Shown piece after piece: positions 48,801 through 63,600 of a stretch of DNA of 64,000 nucleotides. The position numbers and the translations under genes were made by a program. The notes under the pieces were generated by a model. It saw only the letters and a program-made list of their open reading frames with translations, was not told the origin of the DNA and searched no databases. This DNA is from Rhea pennata (lineage: Eukaryota > Chordata > Aves > Rheiformes > Rheidae), in the NCBI RefSeq assembly GCF_028389875.1, contig NC_084671.1:24831083-24895082 (forward strand). The letters are read 5' to 3'. Each line of letters opens with the position of its first letter. The first letter of the stretch is position 1.

Positions 48801-51800
48801 CGTACAGCAGTTCAGGAAGGATCTATCCATAGGAGAGAGTGCACAGCCTCCCATCGCAGAAAGTCGTGCTGAGCAATGGACATGCTGTCTCAGGGCATGC
48901 CAAGTAACGAAGCAGAAAGCTTATGACACCCAGCATCAGTCACCAAACCTGGGGCAAACCTTTCATTTTGCTAGCACACTGATAGCTGGCATCCATGTTG
49001 TATGTTAAGACAGCTTGACAAGACGCACCATCAGGAACAAAGGGGTAGGAGGAAAACCAGTGATGATTTTAAGAGCAGCATTTCAGTTGCTATGGTGCCC
49101 AAACAGGAAAAACAGAAGGTGACTATTTTTGCTTGCTCAATTCTGCATTTGCTGAAAAGTGTGTGAATAACATTGGTGCAACTATACATTTGGCTTAAGG
49201 ATCATGCCCTTCACCTTCATACAACACAGTTAATGCCTTATTAAGTAGACAGCAGCACTCACACACCCAAACTGTATAATTTATGCTAATATTGCAAAAT
49301 GGATAGGAAGCAATGAAATTTAAAGCAATGTGAATAGCCTCCAACTAAAATTTCAAACTTCTGTACATGTATGCTGCTCCCAGCTTTAGGCATTCCTATG
49401 ATGTTATATTAATAGGCAGATTTTCTTGTTTCTGTGTAAAATCACAACTGTATTTTCCACCGACTAAACAAATAAACGTGAAAAAAACGAAGAGTTCATT
49501 GTCATCTCAGCTGCACACTTTAGGCTGACGGAAAAATAAATACAACACAAGACAGGCTGCTATACATAGATGCAATCAGCATTTGTAAGATTGTCTAATG
49601 CAGACAAATATTTCACAGAATGATGTTATACAGCACTGTAATTTTACAAATACATTATCCTGGTGAAAACGAATGTCTGAAGGGCTTCCAGTTCTTCTGT
49701 TAACAAATAGTTCATGTTTTTTCAGGCTAAGTACTTTTCTCCTGATGTCTGAAAACAACATTCTTATGGTAAAACTAACCCTTCGTCTTGGGTAAAAGAG
49801 CTAGGTATCACGGGCCAGAAGCCCCAGTTATAGCAGGGAGAGTAACAAACACCAACACCCTCACTGTTGAAAAGCACAAAGCAAAAGTGGGGCCACCTTT
49901 CAGCTGAACTACCTTACTCTGTCCTCCACAGTCATCACACAGAGCAGGTACTAAAGGATAACCTATTAGAGCAGTATTCTGCAGGGAGCTTTAGCTCTGG
50001 TATAGCTATGTTTTGCACAAATTTTTACCAAAAGAATGATAATTCTTTACTACTTTTTAAAAATACACTTCTGCTGCCCTCCAAGCATAAGGAGGTAAAT
50101 AATCTGAAATGTAAGCAGAGGTATGAGCTTGCCAATTATTCTGCAATAGCTGGTGGCAGGTTAACTCTGAGCTCAGAGACCCTGATGGCAAACGTGAGGT
50201 AGCTCCCCACTCTTCCATTCAGCCTGAATGCAAAGAGCACCACGGAGCCCATGAGGCAATGCAAGCTCACAGCTTTGCTTATCCTCTGCTCAATTAATCA
50301 TGCCCCAATAGCCTAAGGATGGCAGAGTAAGTCCTAAGGCATGACCCTGTTCGGCTTTAACTGTGCTGTTGAAAAATAGGAGTGCAAACAGTTTACAAAA
50401 CCGGGATATAACGAATTATCTGAAGACAGGTTCAAACCCATCAGACCTGGACAACTCCTCTCAAAGCCACTCCCCTCAGCTTTCCATATGAGTCCTATGA
50501 CACTTTTGTTCTGCTGGATTTAAAACTGTAAAAAATTGGTGTCTTGATACAATGATACACAGCCAGAACAGGTGGCTCTGCAGAATACATAATTGTTTCC
50601 TTTAATTTTCTTAAGAGTTGTTTCTGAGCTCAGACTACTGGCTGAAGAGATGGCAGCTCTGAAGACTACTTCTGAGGATATTGAACAGGAATAGCTGCCT
50701 TGCTGTTGTGCTTCAGTGTTCAATATTTTGCGGTGCCAACCTGAACGATTCCCCTGCAATTTCCTGCAAACCTGGCCTTAATGTTCCAGATATTGATTTC
50801 ATCTGATCAGTGCTCTAGTAAATTTATGTTAGGTGGGTGCACTTTTTACATATCTTGCTGATTCAGACCTATGGTATTACCAACCCCTCTTCTGGCTCTT
50901 ATTTTATAGTCTGCATTGATTTTCCAACTGAGTCATATGCTGTTAATTACTTTACTCATTTCTGCTTCGACCAAAACATCCCGCTGAAAGCTCAGCTATC
51001 TTGTCTGTTGAGTCTGCGAGATCTAAGAAAGCATGCATCAGCTACGCTCATGATCATAAACCAAGCACCAGAGACAGCGTACGACATTATAGTCTCTTAA
51101 AACTATAAACAGATGTTGTCAAATTGAACAGGAAAGGTCAGGAATATTATCCACGTCTTACAGTAGCTGCTATGGACTTTGACTCCGTACACACCCGGGG
51201 AAGCCTCCCACTTCCAGAAGAGTTCGGTCTAACCGATTCGTGTACAAAAGGTAAACAAGCACACTGCTGCCGTAACTTGTCTGGGAAGCACCGTACAAGA
51301 AAGGGAAGCCAGCCAGAGTAACGATAGGATTTCCCAAGCCCTTCAGCCGAGGAGACTGTGGCGTGAGGTGATACACAAAGGATACGTGGCTAGGGCGCAT
51401 GTTCACATTCGCCTCTGCGAGGTCCCCTGGGTGCCTCTCAGCATGAGATGGAGTCTGTGACACGGCTGTCTGCTCCAGTATCCTTCACTGCAGAGACATC
51501 AGCTCCCGGCCTAGCAGCTGATATAATGCCACGCTTTGAGTGGGCCTCAGAGCTGGAGATGCTGATGCTGATCTGCTTGGCAAGTGCCCTGGGAGAGCAG
51601 CGCAGGAATGCTGCCTCGGAGCCTGCTCCAGCTCCTTGAAGAGAGGTGTTTTGGATCAGACGCTTGAGTCCAACAAATAAGCGTTTTCACTGGAATGCTG
51701 TTTCATGGGGTATTTCCAGTCAGGTTTAATAACAGAACTTTGATCTCAACACTATTCATGTGCTATTGCAGTTTCTTCACCTTCCCTTCACAGATGCCCC

Positions 51801-53600
51801 TATCTGTGTTTATCTGGGTCTGGAAGGCAGCCCACTTGCTGGTGAAGCTCTCCTTGCTATAAACACCGCAGTGCCCATGAGCAGGTCAGCTCCTTCTGGC
51901 AGGGCAGTGAGAACCAGCTATAACTGCTTGCTGCAGATATTTATATTCTCACCTCTGCCTGGAGGAAATGAGCTGCTGTCAATGAAAAATAAGTCACGAG
52001 AACAGTTTTAACTATGTTGTTTTTCTGATTGAATTTTCTCTTTTTGTTGTCCTTTTAATTAATAGAAAGTCAATTCAAAGGCATTCTTTTTCTAACCCTT
52101 TAAGAACTACTACAAACTTCTCTGCAACCCTCTTCAGGGTCAGGACTCCTAGGCTGAGAAGCACAGCTTTACATCCTAGCCTCGCTATCAGATATCTCCA
52201 TCCCTCAGCCATCTGTCTCCCCTTGGCTCCAGAATTACTGAAAGCTGTTCAGTGTCTTGCTTGTTAAAACCACAATGGTATATGCTTTGCTCTTATAACT
52301 GTGCAAAGTTCACAAACCAGACATAGCAATTACTAAAACTAAGGGAGCAAAGAAATGGGTGTGTAAACCAAGCTCAAGTTACAATGATTTTAAAGGTCAA
52401 ATGAAACCTGGAACAAAAGAAGAAAGGAGGAATTAGAAGTCCTGGTATGAAAACATTTTTATGAGGCTCACAAACAAAAGAGAGAATGTATTGAGAGACT
52501 GGGATGAGTCAGCATTAGATCGCTGCACCATTTTTTCTAATTCCAAATACTATCAGGCAATGTTGATCACAAAGCAAAGATAAATTTTGTAGCAGATTTG
52601 CCCTGAAGATGCAATTCTTAGGATTAAACTGGATGTCAGAAGAACAAGAGTTTGGAATCTTTCACAAATATTTAAATAAAACAAATGTATTAATAACAAA
52701 AGGTTGGAGAAGTAACACAGCCTGAGAAAAAGAACTGTCCCTAAGTCCCAGACAGTGCTGCTTTCCCACCGGACACTGCCTGGTGCTCACTGCTCTGAGC
52801 TGCAGCTAGGAGAACTCATCCATTTTCATTTCCTGAGCCTGTCAGGGCAAAGCAAGACAGGTTTTCCTTCCCTGTCACTCTGCCTCTTCTGTGCTGAAGG
52901 GATCAGCATGGTTCATCTACTAGCATGTTTTCGTGTGACAGGCTGCAGATACCACCAGGGATTTATGGCAACAACTGCTAGTCTATGCAGTCATTTATAG
53001 GTTTATCAGACACTAACAGAAGCCATCCTAGACTGTTTCTTGGATGTAATGGTCTCCCCTTCCTATCTACTTTTCATAATGCATCTGTAAAATGGCAGAA
53101 ATGGCTTACTAAATAAGGCTTATTTTAAAAATATCAGTCTTCTAAAGTAGCTCAATTTTATGGAGGTACCTTCATCTTTCAAATATTTCTAAAAGAATTT
53201 CAAAAACTGTAACATGGCTGCTAATAGGAGTTACTTGCATAAATCCAAGCCTTGGGTGAAGAATGATACTATTTCACTCTTATCTGAGGACTTATCAGCC
53301 AACAGATGAGGTTAAAATTGTGTTCAAGATGACTGGGACTTGTGAGCAGAACTAGCAATACATGTCTGAACTCCTGGCCCGGTTCCTGCTCTGAGCCAAG
53401 CAGCAAGCTCTTTCTCCTGAGAGAAAGCTGCTCGAAGCACAGAGCGACACATATCCACCAGCCTTTTAATAGCATCCTTCCATTTCAGGCTGCCTTTCAT
53501 TCTGGTTGTGGTTGGCATCTAAAAACTTCTGTTTCTGCTCTGCCTCACTCACCACAGTGACTGACTGATGATCTACAACATTGACTGTGGAGGACTGTTA
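45872..53600. other. Intergenic, no gene recognised
   Basis: The first few hundred bases are the likely promoter side of the receptor gene. No CpG island is present, which suits a tissue-restricted receptor. A 46-base tandem duplication lies at 46404-46495. I recognise no exon in the rest. Confidence 0.45.
46404..46495. repeat. 46-bp imperfect tandem duplication
   Basis: GCTCCAGTGAA begins at 46404 and again at 46450, and in both copies CTTATTTA and AGATGATAA follow in the same order. The copies differ at several positions, so the duplication is not recent. Confidence 0.7.
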
Positions 53601-56600
53601 CAGTCAGGTAAAAGCAAAAGTTGTCCAGCTGCGTCCCTATCCTGGCACTTTTCATCTCACATAACAAGCCAGGAGATGCAGCAGACAGGAGGACCCTGGC
53701 TGCAGGTCAGGAAAGCCAGGTTCAGCTCTGGATTCTGACAGAGACGGTGGCCGTGGCCACAGGGCCCAGGCTGTGGGGCCAGTTCCTCTCTCACGACTGG
53801 GAAGCATTTGCCTGTGCAGTACAAGCAGGGGACAAAGAGAAGACAGGAAGTAATGTGGAAAGAAGCACAGCAGGACTGGAGTAGAAACAGAGGAAAGGAA
53901 GGAAAAAAGCAGTGAAAAGAAAATACATGTGTTTTCTTTGTCTGTTCATGACTTTTGACAACAGACTGTGAATGAACAAGTGCAATCTGTACACAGCCTG
54001 GGTGAGCATGAGGCACAGTACCAACCTGGGGAGGAAGGAGCCTCGCTGCTAACGGTAGCGATGCCCCTTCCCAGCTCCCAGCATTGCACCTAGGAACAGC
54101 AGAGGCTCCTAGGTGGGAAAGGCTCTGAAGCAACATTGATGCTCTGAAATACCTGGGCCCACAGGCTGACACTGACCTTATCTCACGCTGCTGAGGCAGG
54201 TGCCAGGCGCGGCCACCATATGGCAGAGAGATTAACTGCCAGCATGTGTGGAACAAGAGCCACAGCCTCTTCTTAGGCAAGCCGGGGATTTACTGCAGGG
54301 TCACATATGCAGTGCCATTTAGAAGCTCTGCTGCCCCCTCCCAGCAGTTACTTTGTTATTTATCCAGCACAGGTGCTTAAAAATTAGATTTTCTCCACAT
54401 GAGGCCTCACACTGCCTTGTCCTGCCAACAGCAGCTTTGTATGGCTCCCACTCATTTCCATGACAATACGCTGTTCTCTCACACAGGAGATTCAACTTCA
54501 CGGCAGGAAAGCACCATTCGGGAGGAAGCAGGCTTATTGCGACACAAGTGCTCCAGACTTGCAAAGCAAGAATAGGATTGTTTGTGCAAAACTGTTGGTG
54601 CTTGGGTTATGTGAGTCCATGTAAGTCTACATCTCCTGGTGACCTCCACAGGCACAAGGTGGAGGGCACGTCTTCCCCGCAATGCCCACAACTTCTTGCC
54701 AAACTGGCAGAATTGCAGCTCACGACAGGTGGAGACTGAGGCACAGAGAGAACATTGCTGAATACGGTCTGCAAGCTCAGAGCTTCCCTAAACACAGTCC
54801 GTTTCATTTTTACTTTGATTTTTTCTTCTCCAAGTTCCAGCTCATTAGAGGATATTATGAGGAGCATGAGAGATGATACACCTTCTATCTTCCTTCACTG
54901 TTGTCCTCAGCAGCACAAAGAACGGAGGCCTGGATGCATTTTCAGTACTTTAACTCAAATCATACTAAAAAGGAGTGCCTGAGCCAGAAATTAAAAATTC
55001 ATCTCCCAAGACTTGGTTTAGTGCCAATATACCTTATTCCTTTTTCATTCTCACTATGCTTCCATAACCATTGCTACGTACCAGCATCGCGGGCAGCTCC
55101 AAGCTGCCTTCTGCCATAGCTAAGCTATCCACAGGCAAATGTCCACCCTGTGGGAGGTGTTGATATTTACAGCTATTGCAGGCAACAAGAAAACAAATAT
55201 TTTTCTAACCCGCTCTCAACATCTTCCCGGGAATATCTAGGTGGCTTTAACTGAGCTGGCTTTTCCTGCCATGAAGCAGTGGTTTCTTACTCCAAAGAAA
55301 ACATTTCAGTGCCAGCCCAGCAAAAGGCATAGTGACTGAGAGAAATATAAAGACACAAAAACTGCTATACGTCATAGAAGCTGGAAGAAGACACACAGGA
55401 AGGAAATAATGAATTCATAATGAAACCATGAATTCATTCATAAATGAAATAGCAACCCAGATCCGAATGTGCACCATTTTAATGAGCTGTGAATTAACCT
55501 GGATCAGATCTGCCCCGGATCCTACTAAAGTGCTTTGATGACTGCCCTGATGCACACACCTCTGTGCGATTCAGTGCCTCCCCTGCAGCTCCGCTCCCGG
55601 AGCCACTGCCGCTATTGGGCGGTCACATCATGAAGGGCAATGCCAACAGTGCCTGCCCCAGCACTCCTTTCCTCTTTCGATCGCTTTGCTTCCCACAATA
55701 TTCTCTCGCCTTAAAATAATCCCCGAGCTGCACTCAAACCAGCACTGTTACACCAGCGCCAGCTACAGCACTAGAACAACAGCTGTGAATTGCGTGTGCC
55801 ATCCCTCAGGATACAGCCTCAGCTGCTTCGTGCTTGAGTCGGCTCATCTTCTGCCAAGAATTGTGCCAATCTCTTTGGCATAAATTTCTGAGCTTTCTGA
55901 GACTCTCTTCCCACTTCCTTTCCTCTCCTGCCTGCTATTGGAGACTGTGCATCCCATTTTCACTATCTTTTCAAAGCCATTTTTCATCCTCAGTTCTCTA
56001 CACCGTGCATTTGTGAACCACTTCCTTAAATTGTCCTCTGTGAGCTGTTTTTTGGTGTGCATCACGAAGGACCAATTTTAGTCAAAGCAAACACACGTCT
56101 GAGGCTGTTCCTCTGCTATTGGCAGTAAGAGAAAGCGAAGAGTCAGTACAAGGGGAACTCCTCTGCGCCTACAGCCCCAAAGCTACACCACCAGTAGTAC
56201 AGGCCTTTCACATGATCCCAATGCTCTTGAACAACAGCTGGTTGCTTGGGCTGACATAGGAGTCACCCGTTGCGTGGGCTATGTTCAGTTTCACACCAAG
56301 TGTCTCACCTCAACACTTTGCTAGAAGCCTGTGTATAAGAATGCACCAGTGGAAAGTGAAGGCCCTTGAGGTTACACCCCTGAGCTGTTTACTGGCAAAT
56401 TCCCAGGCCCGCCCTTCCTGTTCCCAAAATAGAAAGACATCTCTGGGGTAATCAGCCACCAATAAACCTCGGCTTGATGACTCTCTCCCACTAAGGCAAG
56501 CCTTTTCAGCCTGCGTAAGAGCAGCCTGCAGGCATTTAACTCTGCCTTTGCCAGACTCAAGATAAGGTCTTTGGAGTCTCACAGAGTGTCTACGGGGGTA

Positions 56601-59600
56601 CAGAATTACTAAAATGTATTTGTAAATGAACTGGAGGGGGATCAGTTCCTCCTGCTCACCCTGCACATTCTCCCATCTGTTTTTTGAATGCTGTAAACAC
56701 ATTCAGTTCTCTTTCTGATGAGTTTCCCTGGTAATTTGTGCATAATCAGGACTAATTTCCAGCAAGAGGCCCAGCAAACCCAGTTTTGTACTAGTAAGTA
56801 AATTATTGTATTTGTTTTCAGATAATATGGGAGCCTAGGAGCAAGCAGCTTTCTTTGTTTGGTGCAAGATGATCTCTAACCAAGAGCTGACCAGAGGTTA
56901 GGCAGCATCTTGTCTGCAAGAGTGGGAAGATCCACGTTGTGCCTCTACCCATTGCACCTTATTTATTTTTCTAAGGACTCCTCTTAATCTAAAACATTTT
57001 CTCCATTTTCATCTGCTCTGGAACGTCCTTACTGTGCCTCCAACAATCCCTTTCCTCTTCTCAGCGAAACACCATGCCTGCCCTGAGCTTTTGGGATTTT
57101 TCCAGGCAGGGGATGGCTCTGATGTACAATCCCAGGCTTAGGAGCTGAACAGCTCGGGCCTTCTGCATCTCCATGGAGCCCCAGTGAAGACAGCAGCAAA
57201 TGCAGTAAGTCTGTGTACCACGCTTCTGAATCCCCCACACAAATTAAGCCTAGAGAAGAGGATGTATGGGTAAGAGGTGATGACTGTTCAGTTCAATGTG
57301 CTCTGGGCTCTTAGGCCAAACAGAGCACAGCGGATGCCTCCATCTGATCCACTTGTATTTTTGTGCTACGATCTTTAGTGGAGACTAGACACAAGGGGAT
57401 TGTGGCTACTCTGAGCAGCATGGAAAAGCCGCTGAGGCCTCTCCGTGTGCTAAGTGCACTTTTCCCCTCTGTGCCAGAGCAGGCGGGTTGGTGCTGCTGG
57501 ATCCCAGGGGGGCTGCAGCAGGCAATTTCAACTCACACGGTGTGTTGGGATGTGCCTCCAACCAGCATCTGCCTCGTAGCAAGGAAAAGGATTGACCAGC
57601 CTGGCTTGGACTGTGAGTGGCTTGAGTCTGGATAACTTTCTGTTCTGTGGGTCTGGCCTGGGCCTGGCTCTGCTACAGTATGTACATAGTTATTAGGCTC
57701 ACTTATCAAGGCAAACCGTGACCTTCAATGGGCACCCCCTTTTCCCAGACTCCCATAATTACAAAGAAATTGTGTACACCCTAAACCCTGCCTTTTCTTT
57801 CACAGATCCATACAGGGGTGACCTTCTAAAGTTGTCTAATTGGCAAATTCGCAATCCACATGCCCACATCTCTTCTCGGCTTCTGTGATCCCAGCCTTGA
57901 GGTTCTCTGCATCATCCCTTTGTCCTTTTAAGACCTCTGCACTAACCACACTAATCCTCAGTAAGAGATCAGATCTCCCCATCTGTGCTTTTACTATTTC
58001 CCTTGGCACTATGGGACGGCTTCTCTATTTTAATTAGCTGGAGCTGGATATCTTGTCAAGACTTTGCCGCTCTGATTTCTCATTATGTTATCATAATACC
58101 ATTTAGCAGCACCATGCTTCTCAGCCAGGAAAACTGACTCCAGTCCCTTGAAGCCGGCAGAGTGAGACAAAGAGAACTCGCCAGGGCCCACAGCAATATT
58201 CAGTGCTGCTCCTGATAACCTGCTGCACTTCCTTCCCAATGAATTCTTGTCCAATCGCTAAAGTACATTTTAAAGTACGTTTTTTCATTTAATTTTTCTA
58301 TGATAGTCATGATTACCTGAAATCTCAACTTTTTAATCCCTCAGTTTGTTGCTCAGTGTTCGTCCTCTACACATACCTTATTAGTGACAGCTTTTGTTCA
58401 CTTATTACCAATATCTACTGTTAGTATCTATAGCCCCAGTGTTTGCCCCTTTCCCTCCCAAACAATCATTACTTCAAATCGTATTGAGCCTGTTTCATAT
58501 TCTGCAGCAGTTTAAGGGCTGGAATGCATGGGTCATTTCATGCAATGGGAAAGGAGGCTTTTGCTTTTGTTCTGGTACAGATGTTCTCAAGCCTGCTTAG
58601 CTCAGATACCATTCTCAGCAGCAGGGATGGAGACGACAGCCACAGCCCTCAGCCCTGCCCTGGGCTGTGTGCACTGCACTGAGGCAGGACTCGAAATCAT
58701 TGCCTCCTACCCCTTTACTGCAGTTTCTAGCCCATAAATCTAATCCCCAGTCCCTTCCTTGCCCCAACCTAAATTACACCCAGCCTCAGCAATGGTTTAC
58801 ACTCAGTCCAGGGCAGCAACTCTGCCTGGTTTCAGGACTGGAAAAGGCTTAGTGAAAGTTAAATGTTTGGCCTACCTGAATCATGGGACAAAAAGCTTGG
58901 ATCTCCTTAGAGACAAAGCTTAAAGTGCAATTCAAAGCCAAGCAACTGTTGTTTCCGGGTTTACAGACAATATTCAATGTTTGATATGGAAGGCCATCTA
59001 GTGGAAAGTCTCTTTATTTGCAACAAGCAGTCCAAACTACACACAGTGTTTTGCAACATGGTCTGAACAAAGGCATTTTTGCCTGTTAACATCTCAGAGA
59101 TACATTTTATGAGCTCTTCTTTCTAGCTAGAAGGCTCCCCTGCTGAGACACTACAGCACCTACAGGAGCAACCATTAGAATGAGAAACCAAGCCTGTCTC
59201 ACTGCAGGATTCTTTTCAAAAAACAGTTATTTCTTAATTAATTTCCTTTGACTAATGACTTCAGGAAGCTTTCATCAGAAAAAAAAACCACTAAACAGTT
59301 TCATTTTGTGTTCTCATTAATACAAATTCTTTGAAGACATAGTCAAGGGCTTCAAAAAAGGCTCACTAAATGACCCTATAAACCACAAATCTGAAAAATA
59401 CACTATCAGCATACTGGGATGGTGCAAAAAGGCATTAGTAGATACGCAACAATTTGGACCTCTCAAATTTGACCGAATACTTTGGATAGCTGTGCTAGCT
59501 GATTCGCTGTGGTTTTCACAGTAATATCAGATGTTGTCAACAAGATTTTCGTGTTAAATGATTGTGATGATAATCCAGAGAACACTGGAGTCACATCAGA

Positions 59601-60600
59601 GAGATTCAGAGACATCCCTGCAGCTACCTGCCTATGCAGTGAGCAGGGTGCAGGATGGGCTCTGCAGCAGTTGTAGGGCTACCTATAAATCCTATCACAA
59701 ATCTGGAAAACACCTACAATTTCTAAAAGCATCAAAATATCCCTTACATTTAGATTTTTATCATTTGCCAATCGTTAGCTTACTACTGCATTAAATCTTA
59801 CAAACAATTGCTGCTTAACAAAGGTTTTTTCCTACTGATACACAAAAACAGCTGATATATAAATTGTTCAAGCACTAACTCAGTCTACTTTCATGCGACC
59901 TTGTAACCTGTCCTTGATTAATTACTTTTGGTGCCCAAGATGTCTACTTTGCTGCTTTTTTGATTTTTAGTAAAAGCAAGTTTCTTTTCAGGCCTTTTTC
60001 ACAGTGAACAGTCAGACAGGGTCCCTCTCTGCTAACTTGCCACTGGGTTTCATGAAACTTAAAAAAAAGGGTAATATTTTCTGAGAGCTCTATCACTGTC
60101 TTGAGTTTGGATGAACTGGGTTGACACGTAAAAGTTTTTCAAAGGCAGGGACAAGAAGGCAGACACAGACAATACGTTCACATAAATATAATGTCATGGA
60201 AAATCAAACTAAAAAAAGTTACGGTATTCTTATATATTTGCTTATTAAAAACCCTACACTGGGGACTGCCAATTATTTCATTCCATGAAAGCTGATTTTG
60301 GATATTTATTTTTTGTTTAACAAGAAGCAAGTTAAAGCCTAGTTATATCAAATGTATGAAATAAGAATATGCAGTGAGTAAAGGGTAATTTAGAGTGCTC
60401 TCTAACCAACCAGCATATCTCTTATCAGCACAATACTCAATATATTAATACAAATCACGTCAAATTCCACCCACAGAAGAAAAAAAAAAAAAAACAAACC
60501 AAAGAATTAATGGGAGCAATAAATCCTCACATTTTCCTGAACGTTTTTTCTATCTAGAAATATTTCAAATGCCTATTAAACCAGAGCTATTCTTCCTATT
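53600..60600. other. Intergenic, no gene recognised
   Basis: No coding exon was recognised. A minus-strand frame of 207 codons (53657-54280) resembles nothing known and is probably chance. Short MIR-like words occur near 53700 and 54730. An inverted repeat lies at 55408-55438, and a run of 15 A at 60480-60494. Confidence 0.4.
55408..55438. repeat. Short inverted repeat
   Basis: AATGAATTCAT and its exact reverse complement ATGAATTCATT flank nine bases. Both arms contain the palindrome ATGAATTCAT, so the pair can also be read as a direct repeat. Confidence 0.6.
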
Positions 60601-63600
60601 TCCTTCTGATTACACTTTTCTTCTCCTTGCTCACTGTAGGAGGTGCAGTATATACAGTGGCCACAAGCTGGGGAGGAGACAGCAGAGACCTTGAGCTGCT
60701 CTGGGGCCCGTCTGCAGCCTTTTTGCTGGAGCAGCGGCCCTGGCAGCTCACGCATCCCGCAGAGGCCTGGCTGCAGAAGCCGCACTGTGCTGCCCCTCCC
60801 CTGCCCTCTGTCCGGCCTCATCACCTCGCAGCCCGGCTGTCCCGGAGCGAGTTACCCTCAGCTCTGTATAGGGCTGCTGCAGCAGTGGGGACCCCCGGGC
60901 TGTCCCACGCGGTGCAGCACGAGAGACCCAGCCGCTTTTCCTGCATGAGATAATCTATTGCTGGGGTCTAAAAAGCCGTGTCGCTAAGCCTATTTTCTTC
61001 AGCAGTGAATTTGGTCTCCTTCTCCTTACCAAAAGAGCTGATGATTGCCGTAGTCTGACAGGCATATCATCTCCATGGAAGGCTTTTGTCCTCCCTATGA
61101 AGAGCCAAAGATGAGAATTATGAAATAAAATACACATTCCTGATCCCCTCAGACCAGAACTTTGAATGCTGAATTGAGGTGACAAGCTAGCACCGTATTA
61201 ATCCGAAATAAGCTAAGACATTTCAGGTGGCAACAGCAGCACACATCCAGCAGAGTAGCCAAAATAGTCACAACTTTAAATACACATTTAAGTGTTGAAG
61301 AAAGATCCCTACAGGACAGGGAAAATAACAATAGTACTACGAGAGAATCTGGGAGCGCTGTGCACACACATTTATCTGGGAGCTGCTGCTGAGAATGCAG
61401 GTGGTCCCTGCCCACCCGGCTGCCCCGCTCCTCCTCTCCCCTCGCCACGGCCCGCCGGCAGCAGCACTTGTTGGAGGAGGACCACAGAGCTAGCCTCTTC
61501 CCTAACTCTTCCTCTTAGGCAGATGTTTCAACCACCAGCAACCTCTTGTTTATCCACGAGCAGCCTATGAAGTGAGGAAACCCCCTCATCCTTGATGGAG
61601 AGGCACCAAAGCTGTTCAGGCAGTTTGAAGTGTCAGGTGCTGCGGGTGGCTGCTCCCAGAGCCAGACTGGCTGCAGGGAGACAGCCACTGCTTCAGCGCC
61701 AGCCCCAGTGTCTCCGCGTCACCATACTGGCAGCACGAGCACGGCAGTGCAGAGACCCCAGAACCTATGGGCAGCACACTTACCCGCTCAGCCTGCTGAA
61801 GTGACTCTGCCAATGGATCCAGACTTGGTCCACACAGAGCTGCCACGTTTCTCTGCATATTACCTAGGGTTTTTTCCATTAACTAGGGTATCTCAGCCCT
61901 TAGGGCTGTTAGGTAATTTCTCGTTACTGGGGCCACGTCTGGAGCTGGCTCCCCTGAGGCTGATCCATGCCGACATGGGGCAAACGCCAAATAGGAAGCA
62001 GCAGCAGGGCAGAGAACTGCCTGCCTCCAGCCACACCACGCAGTAAGAGCACCCCGGGACCGAGGCGCAGGTGTCCTTCACAGACCTGCGCCCTGCGGAG
62101 TGCAAGGAGAGGCAGCAACAGCTCTTGTACGCAGACCTGCAGCAACAAATGAAGAAATGAAGGTCCCCTCTCCCAGTGCCATTTACACGGCACTTCTGTG
62201 ACAGCACACAGCTACGTGTCAATCCAGGCTTTATTCCTGATGGGACAATCCTTTTAACGAGCTGAGGAAGAAGTTAACTCATTCTGTGGCTGGCTTCCGT
62301 CCATTCTGGGATACCCCTCCCGGTTATGTCAGGTCCTAAGAGACACGGCTCTTGGGAACACCGCCGGGCTCCCAGTTACTTCCTCTGTAGCTAGGGCAGT
62401 GCTGCCAGCGGCACCGCTCCCTTCATCTGCCTTCACACCCCTCCTCACTCAAGCTCTGTAAACCTTCCAGTCTCCTGTTGCTTTTCTTCACAATAAAAAC
62501 TCACCGTGTAAAGGCTTTTGAAGCATCTTAAGGTGTCTGTTTTTTAAAAAGCTTTGTGCTCCCTTTAAGGTATTTCAAACTAGGTACCTAGAAACAGAGG
62601 TGTTCAGACATCACTAGTCCTCTTCAGAAGCGCAAGCTGCAGTAGTGTCTCTGTAGGGCAAGAAATTGCCAATCCTGTATTTAAAGTTCAAGAAACCTTA
62701 ATAACCGCTCTGCCAGAAATCAAACAGCTGGGGAGCGATCGTTTTGTTCCAGAGCTATGGTAATAGCCAAAGCGATGAAAGGAAAGGATAAAGGGTAAAG
62801 AGAATAGTGCTCAGCAAATCACCTCACTTCAAATGGACTGCTGTATTTTAAAACCTTACGGTAATTAATGTAGCTGCAACCCAAACGGTGACCTTGGCTT
62901 CATCAATACTCATGATACATTAATGAAGCACCTCTTCAGAAGCTTACTTCTTTCAGATTTACTGCTTTATTTACAGCAATTGCAAAAATATATTAACAAT
63001 CATATCTCCCTACGATAACAGTGTTACTTTTAATGCAACACTTCTAACACAAACATCATTTAATGACTTCAAGGAGCCTGGTCAGAAGTTTCACCTTCCA
63101 GTTACCGTGGCAGATGAAGCAGCAGTGGGCCGTAAGCTTCCACTGTTATCCACTACCACGTAATGCACAGCAGGTGGGGAAAACAAAAGAAACAAACACC
63201 GCCAAACATTATCTCTCGGTGCTAGAAAGCTGCATTCAAAAGCTAGTGTTTTAGTCTCTCCTAAGAGATATAACTTACTGGTTTACAATCAGATTTGGCT
63301 GAGACATATTGACTGCATATTAATTAATTGTTGCATATTAATCCAACACAGCTTTGTTTCGAAAATGTATTTTTGATTGAGTAAATCACTGCTGGTGATT
63401 TCAAAGGCTTCATTCTCATCCATCTTCCTTTTGTTTGCTTGTTTTTAAAGACAGACTGGCAGACAAGTGAGATTTTATGGAAAGCAGAGAATCTACTTGT
63501 CACAGTTGCCAGGCTGGCTGTAGTGCTGTTTTGCTTGAGATCTCACCGACTATGCACTCAGCCAAGAGCTTTCTTCTCCCAGAACAGAATTTGTGATTTG

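Noticed and set aside
53657-54280. 207-codon open frame on the minus strand
   Set aside because: No similarity, domain or splice context is recognisable, and its composition looks random. Length alone is not enough in 64 kb read in six frames.
61630-62222. Open frames on both strands in the right-hand GC-rich patch
   Set aside because: There is no similarity to MCF2L2, B3GNT5 or any other protein I know, and the splice sites are not convincing.
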